A stretch of DNA of 64,000 nucleotides from Herbivorax alkaliphila. Lineage in GTDB: Bacteria; Bacillota; Clostridia; Acetivibrionales; Acetivibrionaceae. Each line of letters begins with the position of its first letter. Position 1 is the stretch's first letter. The stretch is taken from assembly GCF_030848475.1 (NCBI RefSeq), contig NZ_JAVDDS010000003.1, positions 1 to 64,000 on the forward strand, written 5' to 3'. The translations under genes were made by a program, and so were the position numbers. The notes under the pieces are model-generated. The model was given only the letters and a program-made list of their open reading frames with translations, ran no database searches and was not told the origin of the DNA. This document shows, piece after piece, positions 36,611-47,267 of the stretch.

Positions 36611-36937
36611 GTGTCAATTGATTTAATTAAATCGATAACGGAAGTGGAAGAACAGGCAGAGCAAATTAAGAAGAAATCTTTAGAAGATTCCAGACAGATT
36701 ATTTCCGACGCAAATAACCAGGCAAAAAAAATTGTTGAAGAAGCAGAAGAAAATGCCGATAAAGAGGCTAAAGAAATTATTAACAAATCCGAAGCTTCTG
36801 CAAATAAAGAAATTGATAGTTTTAAAGAAGAAGTTTTAAAGGAATGCGAAACAATCAAAAGTCATTCAAGGAAGAATCTTGATAAAGCAATTGATATAAT
36901 AATAGGAAGGATTGTGAAACCTGATGGCAATAGTTAA
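36611..36937 (+). CDS. V-type ATP synthase subunit H/G (peripheral stalk)
   Basis: A 108-residue, fully charged coiled coil (LIKSITEVEEQAEQIKKKSL…ADKEAKEIINK) first in the V-ATPase operon, the position of NtpF/AhaH. With subunit E it makes the peripheral stalk that resists rotor torque. The GTG start follows AAGGTGGTG. Its 3' end overlaps subunit I by 14 bases. Confidence 0.85.
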   Translation: MSIDLIKSITEVEEQAEQIKKKSLEDSRQIISDANNQAKKIVEEAEENADKEAKEIINKSEASANKEIDSFKEEVLKECETIKSHSRKNLDKAIDIIIGRIVKPDGNS

Positions 36938-38888
36938 TATGAATAAACTGTCACTAATAGGCCTTAAATCAGACAAGGAACAAATACTTGAAAACCTTAT
37001 GAAGATGGGCGTAGTGGAAATTACAGATTTAAGTGAAAAAATGTCGTCAGATGACTGGGATCAGTTAGTTTCAAATGAAGAAAACACCGAAGAGATATCC
37101 AAACTTAATGGTAATCTTGACAAAATATCATCGGCACTTGAATATTTGTCAAAAGTCGACACAAGAAAAAAGGGACTCTTTGCAGCAAAAAGAACAGTGA
37201 GTATTAACGACTATAAAGATGTTATTAAAGATCAAGATAATCTCTGGGAAGTTGTTGATGAAATTATAGGTTATGACAAAAAGCTTTCGAAATTAAAATC
37301 TGAGATAAACAAAAATTCAAATCTCATTTTAAATCTTAAGCCTTGGAAAAAATTAGACGTCCCACTTAATATGCATGGCACTAAAAATACTGCTGTGTTA
37401 ACAGGCATAGTTCCTGAAATTGCCGACACAAATAGCTTAAGTGAAGAACTGGCTGATGAAGTTCCTGAAAGTCACTTTGAGGTTATTGGAGAGGACAGGG
37501 AACAAAGTTATCTTCTTGTTATTTATTTAAATTCAAAAGAAGACGATGTTATGAAAATACTTAAACAATATGGTTTTTCTAAATCAGCTTTTAAAGAGTT
37601 TTCCGGTACTGTAGAAGAAAACATTATAAATATGTCAAAAAACATTAAAGATCTTGAAAGTGAAATTTCATCTATAGAGGAAAAAATAGCTTCTTTTACA
37701 GATTATCAAAACAACCTTGAAATTTTGCACGATCACATACTTGTTGAAAGAAACAGAAAAAAAGTATCCAGTAATATATTTATAACTAACAAGTCTTTTT
37801 TGCTTGAAGGATGGATTCCAGAGACTTCATCAAAGCAAATTAAGCACTATCTTGAAAACACCTATGATTGTTCACTAGAAATTATTGAACCTTCTGAAGA
37901 TGAGGAGTTTCCTATTTTACTTGCAAACAGAGACTTTTCTCGTTCTGTAGAGCCAATAACAGAAATGTACAGTCTTCCAAACAAAAAGGAAATTGATCCT
38001 AACGTGGTAACCGCTCCATTTTTTATACTATTTTTTGGACTTATGCTAAGCGATGGCGGCTACGGTATTATAATGGCAGCCCTTTCAGGCTTTATACTTT
38101 TGAAATTTCAACTTGAAGAAGGTATAAAGAAATTTATGAAACTTGTAATGTATTGTGGCTTTTCTACAATGATTTGGGGATTCCTTTTGGGTGGATGGTT
38201 TGGCATTTCTGCATTATCTGAAACTGCATTTTGGTTTAGCCTTACTGATGAAACTGAGAAAATGCTAAGTTTCTCACTGCTTTTTGGCATTATCCACATG
38301 TTTGTAGGACTTGGCGTAAAAGGCATTAATTTGTATAGGCAAAAAAAGTATTCGGCTATTATATTTGACGTATTCTTTTGGTATGTGCTTTTTACAGGTT
38401 TTTCTCTTTTCCTTCTTCCCTATGTTCCTATAATAGATGAAGGATCTGTGTCTGGGCTGGTTGAGATTGGGCAGTATCTTCTTTTAGCAGGTGCTATACT
38501 AATTGTACTTAGTCAGGGACGTAACAAAAAAAACATTATACTTAGAATTTTTAGTGGTGCTACAAGTCTTTATGATTTAATAAGTTTTATGAGTGATGTT
38601 TTATCTTACTCAAGACTTTTAGCCTTAGGACTTGCTACTTCAGTTATTTCATCAATTGTAAATGAAATGGCACTAATGCTTGGAGTGGATAATATTTTAA
38701 AAATAGTATTTGTTGTTGTGATTTTGATTTTTGGTCACCTGTTTAATTTTGCAATAAACGCTCTTGGGGCATATGTGCACTCAAGTAGACTTCAGTATAT
38801 TGAGTTTTTTGGAAAGTTTTACGAGGGTGGGGGTACAGCCTTCGAACCCTTTAAAGTAGATACAAAATATATTAATCTAAAATACTAG
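36924..38888 (+). CDS. ntpI: V-type ATP synthase subunit I (a-type stator)
   Basis: A 654-residue protein. The cytoplasmic N-terminal half is mixed coil and alpha/beta; the C-terminal half (from about residue 365) has seven or eight membrane helices, including SYSRLLALGLATSVISS with the essential Arg that faces the rotor, and FAINALGAYVHSSRLQYIEFF. It forms the ion half-channels. The start at 36924 (MAIVNMNKLSLIGLK) fits the family; a second ATG is five codons on. Confidence 0.95.
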   Translation: MAIVNMNKLSLIGLKSDKEQILENLMKMGVVEITDLSEKMSSDDWDQLVSNEENTEEISKLNGNLDKISSALEYLSKVDTRKKGLFAAKRTVSINDYKDVIKDQDNLWEVVDEIIGYDKKLSKLKSEINKNSNLILNLKPWKKLDVPLNMHGTKNTAVLTGIVPEIADTNSLSEELADEVPESHFEVIGEDREQSYLLVIYLNSKEDDVMKILKQYGFSKSAFKEFSGTVEENIINMSKNIKDLESEISSIEEKIASFTDYQNNLEILHDHILVERNRKKVSSNIFITNKSFLLEGWIPETSSKQIKHYLENTYDCSLEIIEPSEDEEFPILLANRDFSRSVEPITEMYSLPNKKEIDPNVVTAPFFILFFGLMLSDGGYGIIMAALSGFILLKFQLEEGIKKFMKLVMYCGFSTMIWGFLLGGWFGISALSETAFWFSLTDETEKMLSFSLLFGIIHMFVGLGVKGINLYRQKKYSAIIFDVFFWYVLFTGFSLFLLPYVPIIDEGSVSGLVEIGQYLLLAGAILIVLSQGRNKKNIILRIFSGATSLYDLISFMSDVLSYSRLLALGLATSVISSIVNEMALMLGVDNILKIVFVVVILIFGHLFNFAINALGAYVHSSRLQYIEFFGKFYEGGGTAFEPFKVDTKYINLKY

Positions 38889-38900
38889 GAGGTAAAATTT

Positions 38901-39377
38901 ATGGAGTTTTTGTTTGAAAATTTGGGCGGTAACATTTGGGCAATGTTTGGGGCAGCAATAGCCTTTTTTGTTGCTGGTATGGGCTCAGCAAAAGGTGTAG
39001 GAATAGCAGGTCAGGCAGGTACAGGTGTATTAACTGAAGATCCTGGTAAGTTTGTTCCTGTTATGATTTTAGAAGCACTTGCAAGTACTCAGGCAATTTA
39101 CGGCTTTGTTATTTCATTTTTAATTCTTGGTAATATTGATGCTAGTGCTACTTTGCCTTTACAAAGTGGTCTTTTCCTTTTTGCCGCTGGTATTCCTGTC
39201 GGTTTAACAGGTTTGATGTCAGGTATTTATCAGGGAAAAGTTGCTGCTTCAGGTATAAACTTAATAGCTAAAAGACCTGAAAGCATGGGTAAGGCTATTA
39301 CACTTGCACTTATGGTTGAAATGTTTGCTATTCTAGCTTTTATAATTTCATTTTTAATGCTAGGTGCAATTAATTAA
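38901..39377 (+). CDS. ntpK: V-type ATP synthase subunit K (rotor), Na+ type
   Basis: A 158-residue double-hairpin proteolipid with four membrane helices. The Na+-binding residues known from Enterococcus hirae NtpK are matched: T63 and Q64 (ASTQAIYGF, with L60), Q111 (GIYQGKVAASG) and E140 (MVEMFAIL). The first hairpin has no ion carboxylate at the equivalent place, as in E. hirae. This predicts Na+ rather than H+ transport. AGGAGGT precedes the ATG. Confidence 0.95.
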   Translation: MEFLFENLGGNIWAMFGAAIAFFVAGMGSAKGVGIAGQAGTGVLTEDPGKFVPVMILEALASTQAIYGFVISFLILGNIDASATLPLQSGLFLFAAGIPVGLTGLMSGIYQGKVAASGINLIAKRPESMGKAITLALMVEMFAILAFIISFLMLGAIN

Positions 39378-39400
39378 TCTACTAAAAAGGAGTGTCCTAT

Positions 39401-39997
39401 ATGTCAGGAGTAAATAAAATCAAAGAGAGGATACTTGATGAAGCTCGCTTACAAGCAGAAGAAACTACTAAACGAGCTAAAAAGGAAGCATCTGAAATAA
39501 TAACTGATGCCAAAAAAGAGGCAGAAGATAAAAAAAATAAAATAATAGAAAATGCAAAAGCAGAAGCTGTGGAAGTCAAAAAAAGACTTAAAGCAGTGGC
39601 TGAACTTGAAGCTAGAAAGCAAAAACTTCAAGCTAAACAGGAAGTTGTTGAAGAAGCTTTTGAAAATACAATTAAAAAGCTAACCCAAATGCCTGATGAA
39701 GAATATATTTCTATTATTACTGATTTGATTGTTGGCTCAGTGAGAAATGGTACTGAGGAAGTTGTACTATCTGAAAAAGATAAAAAAAGGTTGCCCTCTG
39801 ATTTTACAGAAAAAATTAATAAGAAACTATCTTCAAGAAACACCAGTGGAAAGGTCACTGTTTCAAGTGAAACAAGAAATATCAATGGAGGATTCATTTT
39901 AAAGCTAGGTGATATAGAAGTTAATAACTCCTTTGATTCAATAATAAGGATGAAACGTGATGAAATTGAAACAGATGTAATTAAATCACTGTTTTAA
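39401..39997 (+). CDS. ntpE: V-type ATP synthase subunit E
   Basis: A 198-residue peripheral-stalk subunit. The N-terminal half is a Lys/Glu/Ala coiled coil (EEATKR-like repeats), and the C-terminal half is a globular domain ending INGGFILKLGDIEVNNSFDS, typical of subunit E. Start at 39401, eight bases after AAGGAG; a GTG three codons earlier overlaps the site. Confidence 0.92.
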   Translation: MSGVNKIKERILDEARLQAEETTKRAKKEASEIITDAKKEAEDKKNKIIENAKAEAVEVKKRLKAVAELEARKQKLQAKQEVVEEAFENTIKKLTQMPDEEYISIITDLIVGSVRNGTEEVVLSEKDKKRLPSDFTEKINKKLSSRNTSGKVTVSSETRNINGGFILKLGDIEVNNSFDSIIRMKRDEIETDVIKSLF

Positions 39998-40051
39998 TTT
40001 ATAACGTTTTCACAGTGTTAAAACTTATTATTTGTGAAAGGAGGATTTCAT

Positions 40052-41068
40052 TTGCCAACTACTAAAAAAATAGATGAATTAAATTATATATATGTTGTTT
40101 CAAGAATTCGAGCTATAGAAAAAAAACTATTAAGCAATTTAAAATTTGACAGAATGGTTGATTCAAAAACACCTGATGAAGCACTTAAAACACTTTTAGA
40201 AGCAGATTATGGCCTTAAGACAGACGTAAAAAGTGCTCTTCAATATGAAGAACTTTTAAAAGAGGAATATAATAAGGTTTATCAACTTTTAAGCGAACTA
40301 GCTCCAGAACCTGACATAATAAATATGTTTCTTATGTCAAATGACTACCACAATATTAAAGTGTTTTTAAAGTCTGAATTTTCTGGTCAGGAATCTACAG
40401 ACATTATAGTAGAGCCAGGTTCTATACCTGTAAAAACTCTTGAAATAATGATTCAAGACAGAAACTTAAGTGATATGTCATCTGTTATGAGAAATGCAGT
40501 TGAAGATTGTATAGAAACTTTTGGAAAGACAAAAAATCCACAAATTATTGACTTAATAATGGACAAAGCACAATATACTCATATGAAGGAACTGGCAGAA
40601 GCATCTGGAAGTGAATTTATAAATGATTTAATTGTAATAATGATTGATATTTGTAACTTAAGAATTTTTTTAAGGATAAAAAATCTCAAAAAGACATGGG
40701 ATTTTCTCCAAAAGATTTTGATTCCCGGGGGGGAAATTGATACTAAAGTATTTGTGGAAAACCTAGATGGCACATTAGAAAATTTTTTGGAAGCTTTAAG
40801 ATATACTAGATATGGTGATTTTTTAGAAGAAAGCATTGACGGTGGTGATTTTTCCAAAAACCTTACGAAATTTGAAAAGTTATGTGATAATTTTATAATT
40901 TCCTTTGTGAAAAAAGCTAAGTTTTTGTCTTTTGGCATAGAGCCACTTATAGGTTATTTAATTGCAAAGGAAACAGAAATTAAAAATGCAAGAATTATTA
41001 TGGTAGGTAAAATTAATGATATTCCAAACGAAAAAATAAGAGAAAGGCTGAGAGAGGCTTATGTATAA
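40052..41068 (+). CDS. ntpC: V-type ATP synthase subunit C (d-type)
   Basis: A 338-residue helical subunit that couples the central stalk to the membrane rotor. Family features are YVVSRIRAIEKKLL at the start and GIEPLIGYLIAKETEIKNAR-type sequence near the end. The frame opens with GTG at 40034, but AAAGGAGG lies six bases before the TTG at 40052, so this start is preferred. Its last bases overlap subunit F by eight. Confidence 0.92.
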   Translation: MPTTKKIDELNYIYVVSRIRAIEKKLLSNLKFDRMVDSKTPDEALKTLLEADYGLKTDVKSALQYEELLKEEYNKVYQLLSELAPEPDIINMFLMSNDYHNIKVFLKSEFSGQESTDIIVEPGSIPVKTLEIMIQDRNLSDMSSVMRNAVEDCIETFGKTKNPQIIDLIMDKAQYTHMKELAEASGSEFINDLIVIMIDICNLRIFLRIKNLKKTWDFLQKILIPGGEIDTKVFVENLDGTLENFLEALRYTRYGDFLEESIDGGDFSKNLTKFEKLCDNFIISFVKKAKFLSFGIEPLIGYLIAKETEIKNARIIMVGKINDIPNEKIRERLREAYV

Positions 41069-41381
41069 AATAGGAGTTATAGGTGATAAAGATAGTATTA
41101 TGGGCTTTAAGGCTGTGGGAATCTCTACCTTCCCTGTATCAACACCTCTCGAAGCCCAGGAGACTTTGGAAAAAATAGCTGATGACGAATATGCCGTTGT
41201 TTACATTACCGAACAAATGGCCAAGGATATTGTCTCTACAATTGAACAATACAGTGAGAGAAGATTTCCTGCAATAATACCTATACCAGGAAACGCCGGC
41301 TCATTGGGAATAGGTGTTCAGGGTGTTAAAAAGAGTGTTGAACGTGCAGTAGGTGCTGATATACTATTTAAAGATGAGTAA
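41061..41381 (+). CDS. ntpG: V-type ATP synthase subunit F
   Basis: A 106-residue central-stalk subunit with a Rossmann-like fold: MYKIGVIGDKDSIMGFKAVG at the N-terminus and EQYSERRFPAIIPIPG in the middle. It binds subunit D and modulates ATPase activity. GAGAGAGGCT precedes the ATG, within the end of the subunit C gene, so the two are translationally coupled. Confidence 0.95.
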   Translation: MYKIGVIGDKDSIMGFKAVGISTFPVSTPLEAQETLEKIADDEYAVVYITEQMAKDIVSTIEQYSERRFPAIIPIPGNAGSLGIGVQGVKKSVERAVGADILFKDE

Positions 41382-41443
41382 AATGATATAGATTAAAGTG
41401 CCTGCATTGATTGGTAAAATATTGATGAAAGAAGGGATGAGCA

Positions 41444-43222
41444 TTGAGCAAAGGAACAATAGTTAAAGTCTCGGGCCCTTTGGTAATTGCTGAAGGTATG
41501 CGTGATGCAAATATGTTTGACGTTGTACGCGTAAGTGAACACAAGTTAATAGGTGAAATAATAGAAATGCATGGAGATAAAGCTTCCATTCAGGTTTATG
41601 AAGAAACAACAGGATTAGGTCCTGGAGAACCTGTTGTTTCAACAGGGGTTCCCCTCAGCGTTGAATTGGGACCTGGACTTATTGAAAATATGTTTGACGG
41701 TATACAAAGACCTCTTGAAAAAATGAGAGAACTGGTTGGAAGTAATATAACAAGAGGTATTGAAGTTACTTCTTTAGACAGGGAAAAAAAGTGGAAATTC
41801 GTACCCACTGTGGAAAAAGGAATTAAGGTACGTGCAGGCGACATTATAGGCACGGTGCAGGAAACAGTTGTTATAGAACATAAAATAATGATACCCTACG
41901 GTGTCAGTGGAACAATCCAAAAAATCAAAGAAGGCAGTTACACTGTTGACGACACTGTTGCTGTAATTAAAAAAGATAATGGCGAAAAAGTCAATGTTCA
42001 GATGATGCAAAGGTGGCCTGTTCGTAACGGAAGGCCATATAAAGAAAAGTTACCACCTGACACACCACTTATAACAGGTCAAAGGGTAATAGATACCTTC
42101 TTTCCCATTGCTAAAGGTGGAGTTGCAGCAGTTCCAGGTCCTTTTGGGAGCGGTAAAACTGTTGTTCAGCACCAGCTTGCCAAGTGGGCTGACGCTGAAA
42201 TAGTTGTATATATAGGTTGTGGTGAACGTGGTAACGAGATGACAGATGTTTTGATGGAATTTCCCGAGCTAAAAGACCCAAAAACCGGGGAATCTTTGAT
42301 GAAGAGAACTGTACTTATTGCAAACACATCAGATATGCCTGTTGCTGCAAGAGAAGCATCTATATACACTGGAATCACCATTGCGGAATACTTTAGGGAT
42401 ATGGGCTACAGTGTAGCCTTAATGGCAGACTCCACTTCTCGCTGGGCAGAAGCCTTAAGAGAAATGTCTGGAAGACTTGAAGAAATGCCTGGTGAAGAGG
42501 GATATCCTGCATATCTAGGATCAAGACTTGCACAGTTTTATGAAAGGGCTGGAAGAGTTAACAGCCTTGGAACAAATGGAAGAGAAGGTGCCCTTACTGC
42601 TATAGGTGCAGTATCCCCTCCAGGAGGAGATATTTCCGAGCCTGTTACCCAGGCAACTTTAAGAATAGTAAAGGTGTTTTGGGGACTTGATTCATCTTTA
42701 GCATATAGACGTCACTTTCCTGCTGTAAACTGGCTTTTAAGTTATTCACTTTATCTTGACAGATTGGATAAGTGGATTATTGAAAATGTTTCGAAAAACT
42801 GGGAGACTCTCAGATCAGATGCAATGAAGATATTGCAGGAAGAAGCAGAGCTAGAGGAGATTGTAAGGCTTGTTGGTGTTGATGCCCTTTCTCCAGTTGA
42901 CCGATTGACTTTAGAGGCTGCCAAATCCATACGTGAAGACTATCTTCACCAAAATGCATTTCACGATGTGGATACTTATACCTCACTTAACAAACAGTTT
43001 AGAATGTTACAACTTATAATGGACTTTTATTACCAAGGTAAAAAAGCTATTGAAGCAGGTGTAGGCATAAAAGAATTATTTGACCTACCTGTAAGAGAGA
43101 GAATTGGAAGATCTAAATATACAATTGAAGATCAGGTAAATACTAATTTATATAAGATTGAAACTGAACTTAAAGAACAAATAGACTCCCTTATATCAAA
43201 GGAGGTGGGCAAGAATGCTTAA
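41444..43222 (+). CDS. ntpA: V-type ATP synthase subunit A (catalytic)
   Basis: A 592-residue catalytic subunit. The P-loop GPFGSGKT is at residues 232-239, with the non-homologous bulge before it ([19 protein letters not shown]), [11 protein letters not shown] with the catalytic Glu, and [20 protein letters not shown]. The start is TTG after GAAGGGATG. It overlaps subunit B by eight bases. No intein. Confidence 0.97.
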   Translation: MSKGTIVKVSGPLVIAEGMRDANMFDVVRVSEHKLIGEIIEMHGDKASIQVYEETTGLGPGEPVVSTGVPLSVELGPGLIENMFDGIQRPLEKMRELVGSNITRGIEVTSLDREKKWKFVPTVEKGIKVRAGDIIGTVQETVVIEHKIMIPYGVSGTIQKIKEGSYTVDDTVAVIKKDNGEKVNVQMMQRWPVRNGRPYKEKLPPDTPLITGQRVIDTFFPIAKGGVAAVPGPFGSGKTVVQHQLAKWADAEIVVYIGCGERGNEMTDVLMEFPELKDPKTGESLMKRTVLIANTSDMPVAAREASIYTGITIAEYFRDMGYSVALMADSTSRWAEALREMSGRLEEMPGEEGYPAYLGSRLAQFYERAGRVNSLGTNGREGALTAIGAVSPPGGDISEPVTQATLRIVKVFWGLDSSLAYRRHFPAVNWLLSYSLYLDRLDKWIIENVSKNWETLRSDAMKILQEEAELEEIVRLVGVDALSPVDRLTLEAAKSIREDYLHQNAFHDVDTYTSLNKQFRMLQLIMDFYYQGKKAIEAGVGIKELFDLPVRERIGRSKYTIEDQVNTNLYKIETELKEQIDSLISKEVGKNA

Positions 43223-44588
43223 AGAATACAAAACCATATCAGAAGTTGCAGGTCCATTAATGCTTGTTAAAAAAGTTGAAGGAGTAAAATATGGTGAACT
43301 AGGAGAAATAGAACTGGAAAATGGTGAAATCAGAGGATGCAGAGTTCTTGAAATAAATGAAGACGACGCATTGGTTCAGCTTTTTGAAAGTGCTGCTGGT
43401 ATAAATGTTGCAGAAAGTAAAGTAAGGTTTTTAGGAAGAGGAATAGAATTTCCTGTTTCATTAGATATGCTTGGAAGAGTATTTAGCGGACTTGGCAAAC
43501 CAATAGACGGAGGTCCAAAGATTATTCCTGATACAAGACTTGATATAAATGGTATTCCAATGAATCCAGCGGCAAGAAATTACCCTTCAGAATTTATACA
43601 AACAGGTGTTTCTGCTATAGATGGTCTAAACACACTTGTAAGGGGACAAAAGCTTCCTATATTTTCAGGTTCCGGTCTACCTCACGCTCAGCTTGCAGCT
43701 CAGATTGCAAGACAGGCAAAGGTTTTGGGAACTGACAGTAAATTTGCTGTTGTATTTGCAGCAATTGGTATAACTTTTGAAGAATCTGAATATTTTATAT
43801 CTGACTTTAAACGAACAGGTGCTATAGATCGTACGGTACTTTTTATTAATCTGGCAGACGACCCGGCAATCGAGCGTATATCTACGCCTAGATCAGCACT
43901 TACTGCTGCTGAGTACCTTGCATTTGAAAAAGACATGCATGTACTTGTAATTTTAACCGATATAACAAACTATGCCGAAGCTCTAAGAGAGGTTTCTGCT
44001 GCTAGAAAGGAAGTGCCTGGTAGAAGAGGATATCCAGGTTATTTATATACCGATCTTGCCACTTTATATGAAAGAGCCGGAAGGAAAAGAGATTCAGAAG
44101 GAAGTATTACTTTAATACCAATACTAACTATGCCTGAGGACGATAAAACTCACCCTATCCCTGACCTTACAGGCTATATAACAGAGGGTCAGATAATACT
44201 AAACAGGGAGCTTTATAGACGTGGTATAATGCCTCCTATTGATGTTTTGCCTTCTCTATCCCGCCTAAAGGATAAAGGTATAGGAAAGAATAAAACCAGA
44301 GAAGATCATGCAGATACAATGAATCAACTGTTTTCTGCATATGCAAGAGGTAAAGAGGCAAAAGAGCTGGCTGTAATATTAGGTGATGCTGCTTTATCTG
44401 ACATAGATAAGCTGTATTCTAAATTTGCAGATGCTTTTGAAAAAGATTATGTATCTCAAGGTTTTGAAGAAGACAGAACCATTGAAAAAACATTACAAAC
44501 AGGTTGGGATCTTCTTTCAATACTTCCTCGCTCTGAGCTTAAACGTATCAAAGACGAGTTTCTTGATAAGTATTTGTCTGAGAAATGA
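43215..44588 (+). CDS. ntpB: V-type ATP synthase subunit B (regulatory)
   Basis: A 457-residue non-catalytic nucleotide-binding subunit. The P-loop position reads [19 protein letters not shown] and lacks the Lys of a working Walker A, as expected. [20 protein letters not shown] supplies residues at the catalytic interface. AAAGGAGGTGG lies in the end of subunit A and precedes the ATG. Confidence 0.97.
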   Translation: MLKEYKTISEVAGPLMLVKKVEGVKYGELGEIELENGEIRGCRVLEINEDDALVQLFESAAGINVAESKVRFLGRGIEFPVSLDMLGRVFSGLGKPIDGGPKIIPDTRLDINGIPMNPAARNYPSEFIQTGVSAIDGLNTLVRGQKLPIFSGSGLPHAQLAAQIARQAKVLGTDSKFAVVFAAIGITFEESEYFISDFKRTGAIDRTVLFINLADDPAIERISTPRSALTAAEYLAFEKDMHVLVILTDITNYAEALREVSAARKEVPGRRGYPGYLYTDLATLYERAGRKRDSEGSITLIPILTMPEDDKTHPIPDLTGYITEGQIILNRELYRRGIMPPIDVLPSLSRLKDKGIGKNKTREDHADTMNQLFSAYARGKEAKELAVILGDAALSDIDKLYSKFADAFEKDYVSQGFEEDRTIEKTLQTGWDLLSILPRSELKRIKDEFLDKYLSEK

Positions 44589-44642
44589 CTTTAAATTATT
44601 ATTTGGTCATTTTTTAAACATCGCAAAAAGGAGTTAATCATT

Positions 44643-45296
44643 ATGGCTGTAATGCGAGTAAATCCAACTAGAATGGAACTTACACGACTTAAAAAAAGGC
44701 TTAAAGTTGCAAGAAGAGGACACAAGCTTTTAAAAGATAAAAGAGACGAATTGATGAAAAAGTTCCTTGATCTAGTTCGAAAAAATAAAGAATTACGTGA
44801 AAAAGTAGAAGACATGCTAATGAAAGTTCATGAAAATTTTCTTATTGCTAGAGCTGTTATGTCTTCTGAATCACTTGAAGGAGCTTTGATGTTTCCAAAA
44901 CAGGGAATATCACTGGATGTATCCACACAAAACATAATGAGCGTGGACGTGCCTGTTTTGGATTATAAGATGTCAAGTTCTGAAGAGAGTGATATATATC
45001 CTTATGGCTTTGCAACCACTTCTGGAGAACTTGACAGTGCTATAGGGACATTGGCAGAAGTGCTTCCTGCTATATTAGAACTTGCACAAATGGAAAAATC
45101 CTCACAGCTTCTTGCACAGGAAATTGAAAAGACAAGAAGAAGGGTTAATGCTTTAGAGTATGTCTTAATACCTCAACTTACTGACACAATCAAGTATATA
45201 ACTATGAAACTTGAAGAAAATGAAAGAGGTAATTTGACAAGACTTATGAAAGTTAAAGATATGATGTTAGAAGAGGCAAGAAAGGCAGCACATTAG
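44643..45296 (+). CDS. ntpD: V-type ATP synthase subunit D (central shaft)
   Basis: A 217-residue protein of two long antiparallel helices: N-terminal [20 protein letters not shown] and C-terminal [20 protein letters not shown], the family signatures. It is the rotating shaft inside A3B3. AAAAGGAGT precedes the ATG. It is the last gene of the operon and is followed by a strong terminator. Confidence 0.96.
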   Translation: MAVMRVNPTRMELTRLKKRLKVARRGHKLLKDKRDELMKKFLDLVRKNKELREKVEDMLMKVHENFLIARAVMSSESLEGALMFPKQGISLDVSTQNIMSVDVPVLDYKMSSSEESDIYPYGFATTSGELDSAIGTLAEVLPAILELAQMEKSSQLLAQEIEKTRRRVNALEYVLIPQLTDTIKYITMKLEENERGNLTRLMKVKDMMLEEARKAAH

Positions 45297-45323
45297 TTGG
45301 AAGTTAGAAGTTAGAAGTTACAT

Positions 45324-45358
45324 AAAAGAGAGAGGGGTCAGCCCTCTCTCTTTTATTT
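45324..45358 (+). terminator. Rho-independent terminator of the V-ATPase operon
   Basis: AAAAGAGAGAGGG and CCCTCTCTCTTTT form a 13-bp stem with a five-base loop, followed by ATTTTATA. Between it and the subunit D stop is a short GTTAGAA tandem repeat (45299-45319). Confidence 0.85.
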
Positions 45359-45483
45359 TATAGTTTGAAGCTAAGTTGACAGTAAACTTCTGGATTAAAA
45401 TTGAATTTTAAAATACAATGAGATATTTCATTTGGTTTGTCCTAAAAAAGGTTGTTATTGTCTTATTTTGGAATAACGAGGGT

Positions 45484-45552
45484 AAAAAAATGAGAGCTCC
45501 GGTAAAAAGCTCTCGAACAAGGGGAGTAACTTTGAGAAAAAGAAGTTACTCT
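45484..45552 (-). terminator. two-hairpin element downstream of the MFS gene
   Basis: Two stems lie side by side: GAGAGCT/AGCTCTC (45491-45514) and GAGTAACTT/AAGTTACTC. On the minus strand the first is followed by CATTTTTTT, so it would terminate the MFS transcript, though about 230 bases past its stop. The rest of 45359-45740 is AT-rich with long T and A runs and no gene. Confidence 0.5.
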
Positions 45553-45740
45553 ATGTTATAATACCACATACACCATGAAATAATCAAGAATATTTAAAAA
45601 TTTTTTTAATTTTTTTTAAAAAAACTCTTTATATATCTTAAAAAAACCAAATGCATACAAAACAAGTTATATTCAGGAAATATATTGGAAATATTTTATC
45701 TTATTCTAGTGTTCTTTCCTCTATACCCAAAAACAGAATT

Positions 45741-47123
45741 TCACTTGGTCTTTTGATAAAGAGTATTGTCTCTTGCCAACGATATAAATACACCTGCAAT
45801 ACATAATATGCTAAAAATTAAAAATGTGACCCTTTCACTTTTTAATAATAAAAAATAATTCTGTGGATTTATTTCTGATCTTCCTACATATATTCCAATT
45901 ATCAAGGATGCTACCGCCATACTAAACATCTGACCTGTAACTTTGGTTGTTCCTATAATTGCTGAAGTCAGTCCATAAAACTTTTCTTCAACTGAACTCA
46001 TTATTGCATGGATATTTGGAGCAGCAAAAAAAGCAAGTCCAACTCCCAACACCATTAAACTTATAACTATAAAAACAATACTGGTTTCTACATTTATAAA
46101 TGAAAGGGTGAACAGCGAAAGTGAAGTAATAAAAAGTCCAAATGAAGAAATTTTTCTTGATTCTATTTTGTCCGAAAGCCTTCCTGCCAGTATTGAAAAC
46201 AAAATCATTACCACAGGTTGTGACAGCAATATAAGACCTGTCTGCCCCGGATTAAACCCTTTTATATACTGTAGATATAAACTCAACAAAAAACTCACTG
46301 CAAAGGTTGTTCCATAGTTTATAAAAGCTGCAACATTTGAAAAGGTAAATTTTCTATTTTCTTTGAATAGATTCATATTTAAAACAGGCTCTTTTACTTT
46401 CAATTCCCACTTTATAAAAAAAACCGACAACAATAATCCAAAAAACAAAAAAAGTATTCCAGTATATTGAGGAAGAATTGATAACCCATATGTAAACATT
46501 AAAAGCATTAACCCATAAAGCAGCGATCCAAAATAATCAAATCCTGATGTCTTCTCACCGTACCATTCATTTTTCAACTTAAATAAAATTAGTAAAAAAA
46601 CAATGCTACCTAATGGAAGATTTGCTGCAAAAATACTTCTCCAACCAAATAAATTGGTTAAAACGCCTCCTATTGAAGGCCCTGCTGTTAAACCAGCATA
46701 TATTGAAGCTGTATTAATTCCAATAGCTTTTCCCCGTTCTTTTTCTGGATACGCCGATGTTAAAATTGCAGTTCCTGTACTAAACAGCATGGCACTACCT
46801 AGCCCCTGTATTACTCTAAAAAAAATAAGCATTCCAGCTGAAAATGAAACAGAACATCCAAAAGATGCAAGTACAAATGTAATTATTCCATAAGTATATA
46901 TTTTTTTTCTGCCAAATTTATCTCCTATTTTCCCAAAAGGAACAAGAAAAACAGCAGAGGATAAAAGATATGATGTAGCTACCCAACTAAGTAAAATTGC
47001 TCCCATAGAAAACTCTTCACCTATATCAGGCAGTGCTATGTTAATTGATGATGCCATAAAAGGCGTTAAAAATGACCCTAAAGATGCAATTATTAAAACA
47101 ATTCTTTTTGAAGCTAATGCCAT
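45741..47123 (-). CDS. MFS drug-export type transporter (DHA2-like)
   Basis: A 460-residue permease with about 14 hydrophobic helices. Motif A GKIGDKFGRKKIYTYG follows helix 2, and motif C-like GLTAGPSIGGVLTNLFGWRS in helix 5 marks a proton/drug antiporter of the EmrB/QacA group. Substrate unknown. No regulator gene is adjacent. GAGGT precedes the ATG by twelve bases. Confidence 0.88.
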   Translation of the reverse strand: MALASKRIVLIIASLGSFLTPFMASSINIALPDIGEEFSMGAILLSWVATSYLLSSAVFLVPFGKIGDKFGRKKIYTYGIITFVLASFGCSVSFSAGMLIFFRVIQGLGSAMLFSTGTAILTSAYPEKERGKAIGINTASIYAGLTAGPSIGGVLTNLFGWRSIFAANLPLGSIVFLLILFKLKNEWYGEKTSGFDYFGSLLYGLMLLMFTYGLSILPQYTGILFLFFGLLLSVFFIKWELKVKEPVLNMNLFKENRKFTFSNVAAFINYGTTFAVSFLLSLYLQYIKGFNPGQTGLILLSQPVVMILFSILAGRLSDKIESRKISSFGLFITSLSLFTLSFINVETSIVFIVISLMVLGVGLAFFAAPNIHAIMSSVEEKFYGLTSAIIGTTKVTGQMFSMAVASLIIGIYVGRSEINPQNYFLLLKSERVTFLIFSILCIAGVFISLARDNTLYQKTK

Positions 47124-47228
47124 GTTAAATAAATTACCTCTAATTTTTCAAATTATTTTTAAGTAATTAAAATATTTTATTATTATTTCCAAAAAGAAAA
47201 AAATAATGCAGAAATTTATTTTTCAAAA

Positions 47229-47262
47229 AATTAAGACAAGAGAACCGTCCCCTTGTCTTTAA
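47229..47262 (-). terminator. single-arm GGGGACGGTTCTC repeat after rpmE
   Basis: Minus strand AAAGACAAGGGGACGGTTCT, then CTTGTCTTAATTTTTT: an 8-bp stem AAGACAAG/CTTGTCTT followed by a T tract, 6 bases past the rpmE stop. A half-length member of the repeat family that still makes a terminator. Confidence 0.7.
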
Positions 47263-47267
47263 GATAT

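Noticed and set aside
36487-36858. A minus-strand frame of 123 codons at the V-ATPase start
   Set aside because: Shadow of the coiled-coil subunit H gene, with no ribosome binding site and non-coding-like composition.
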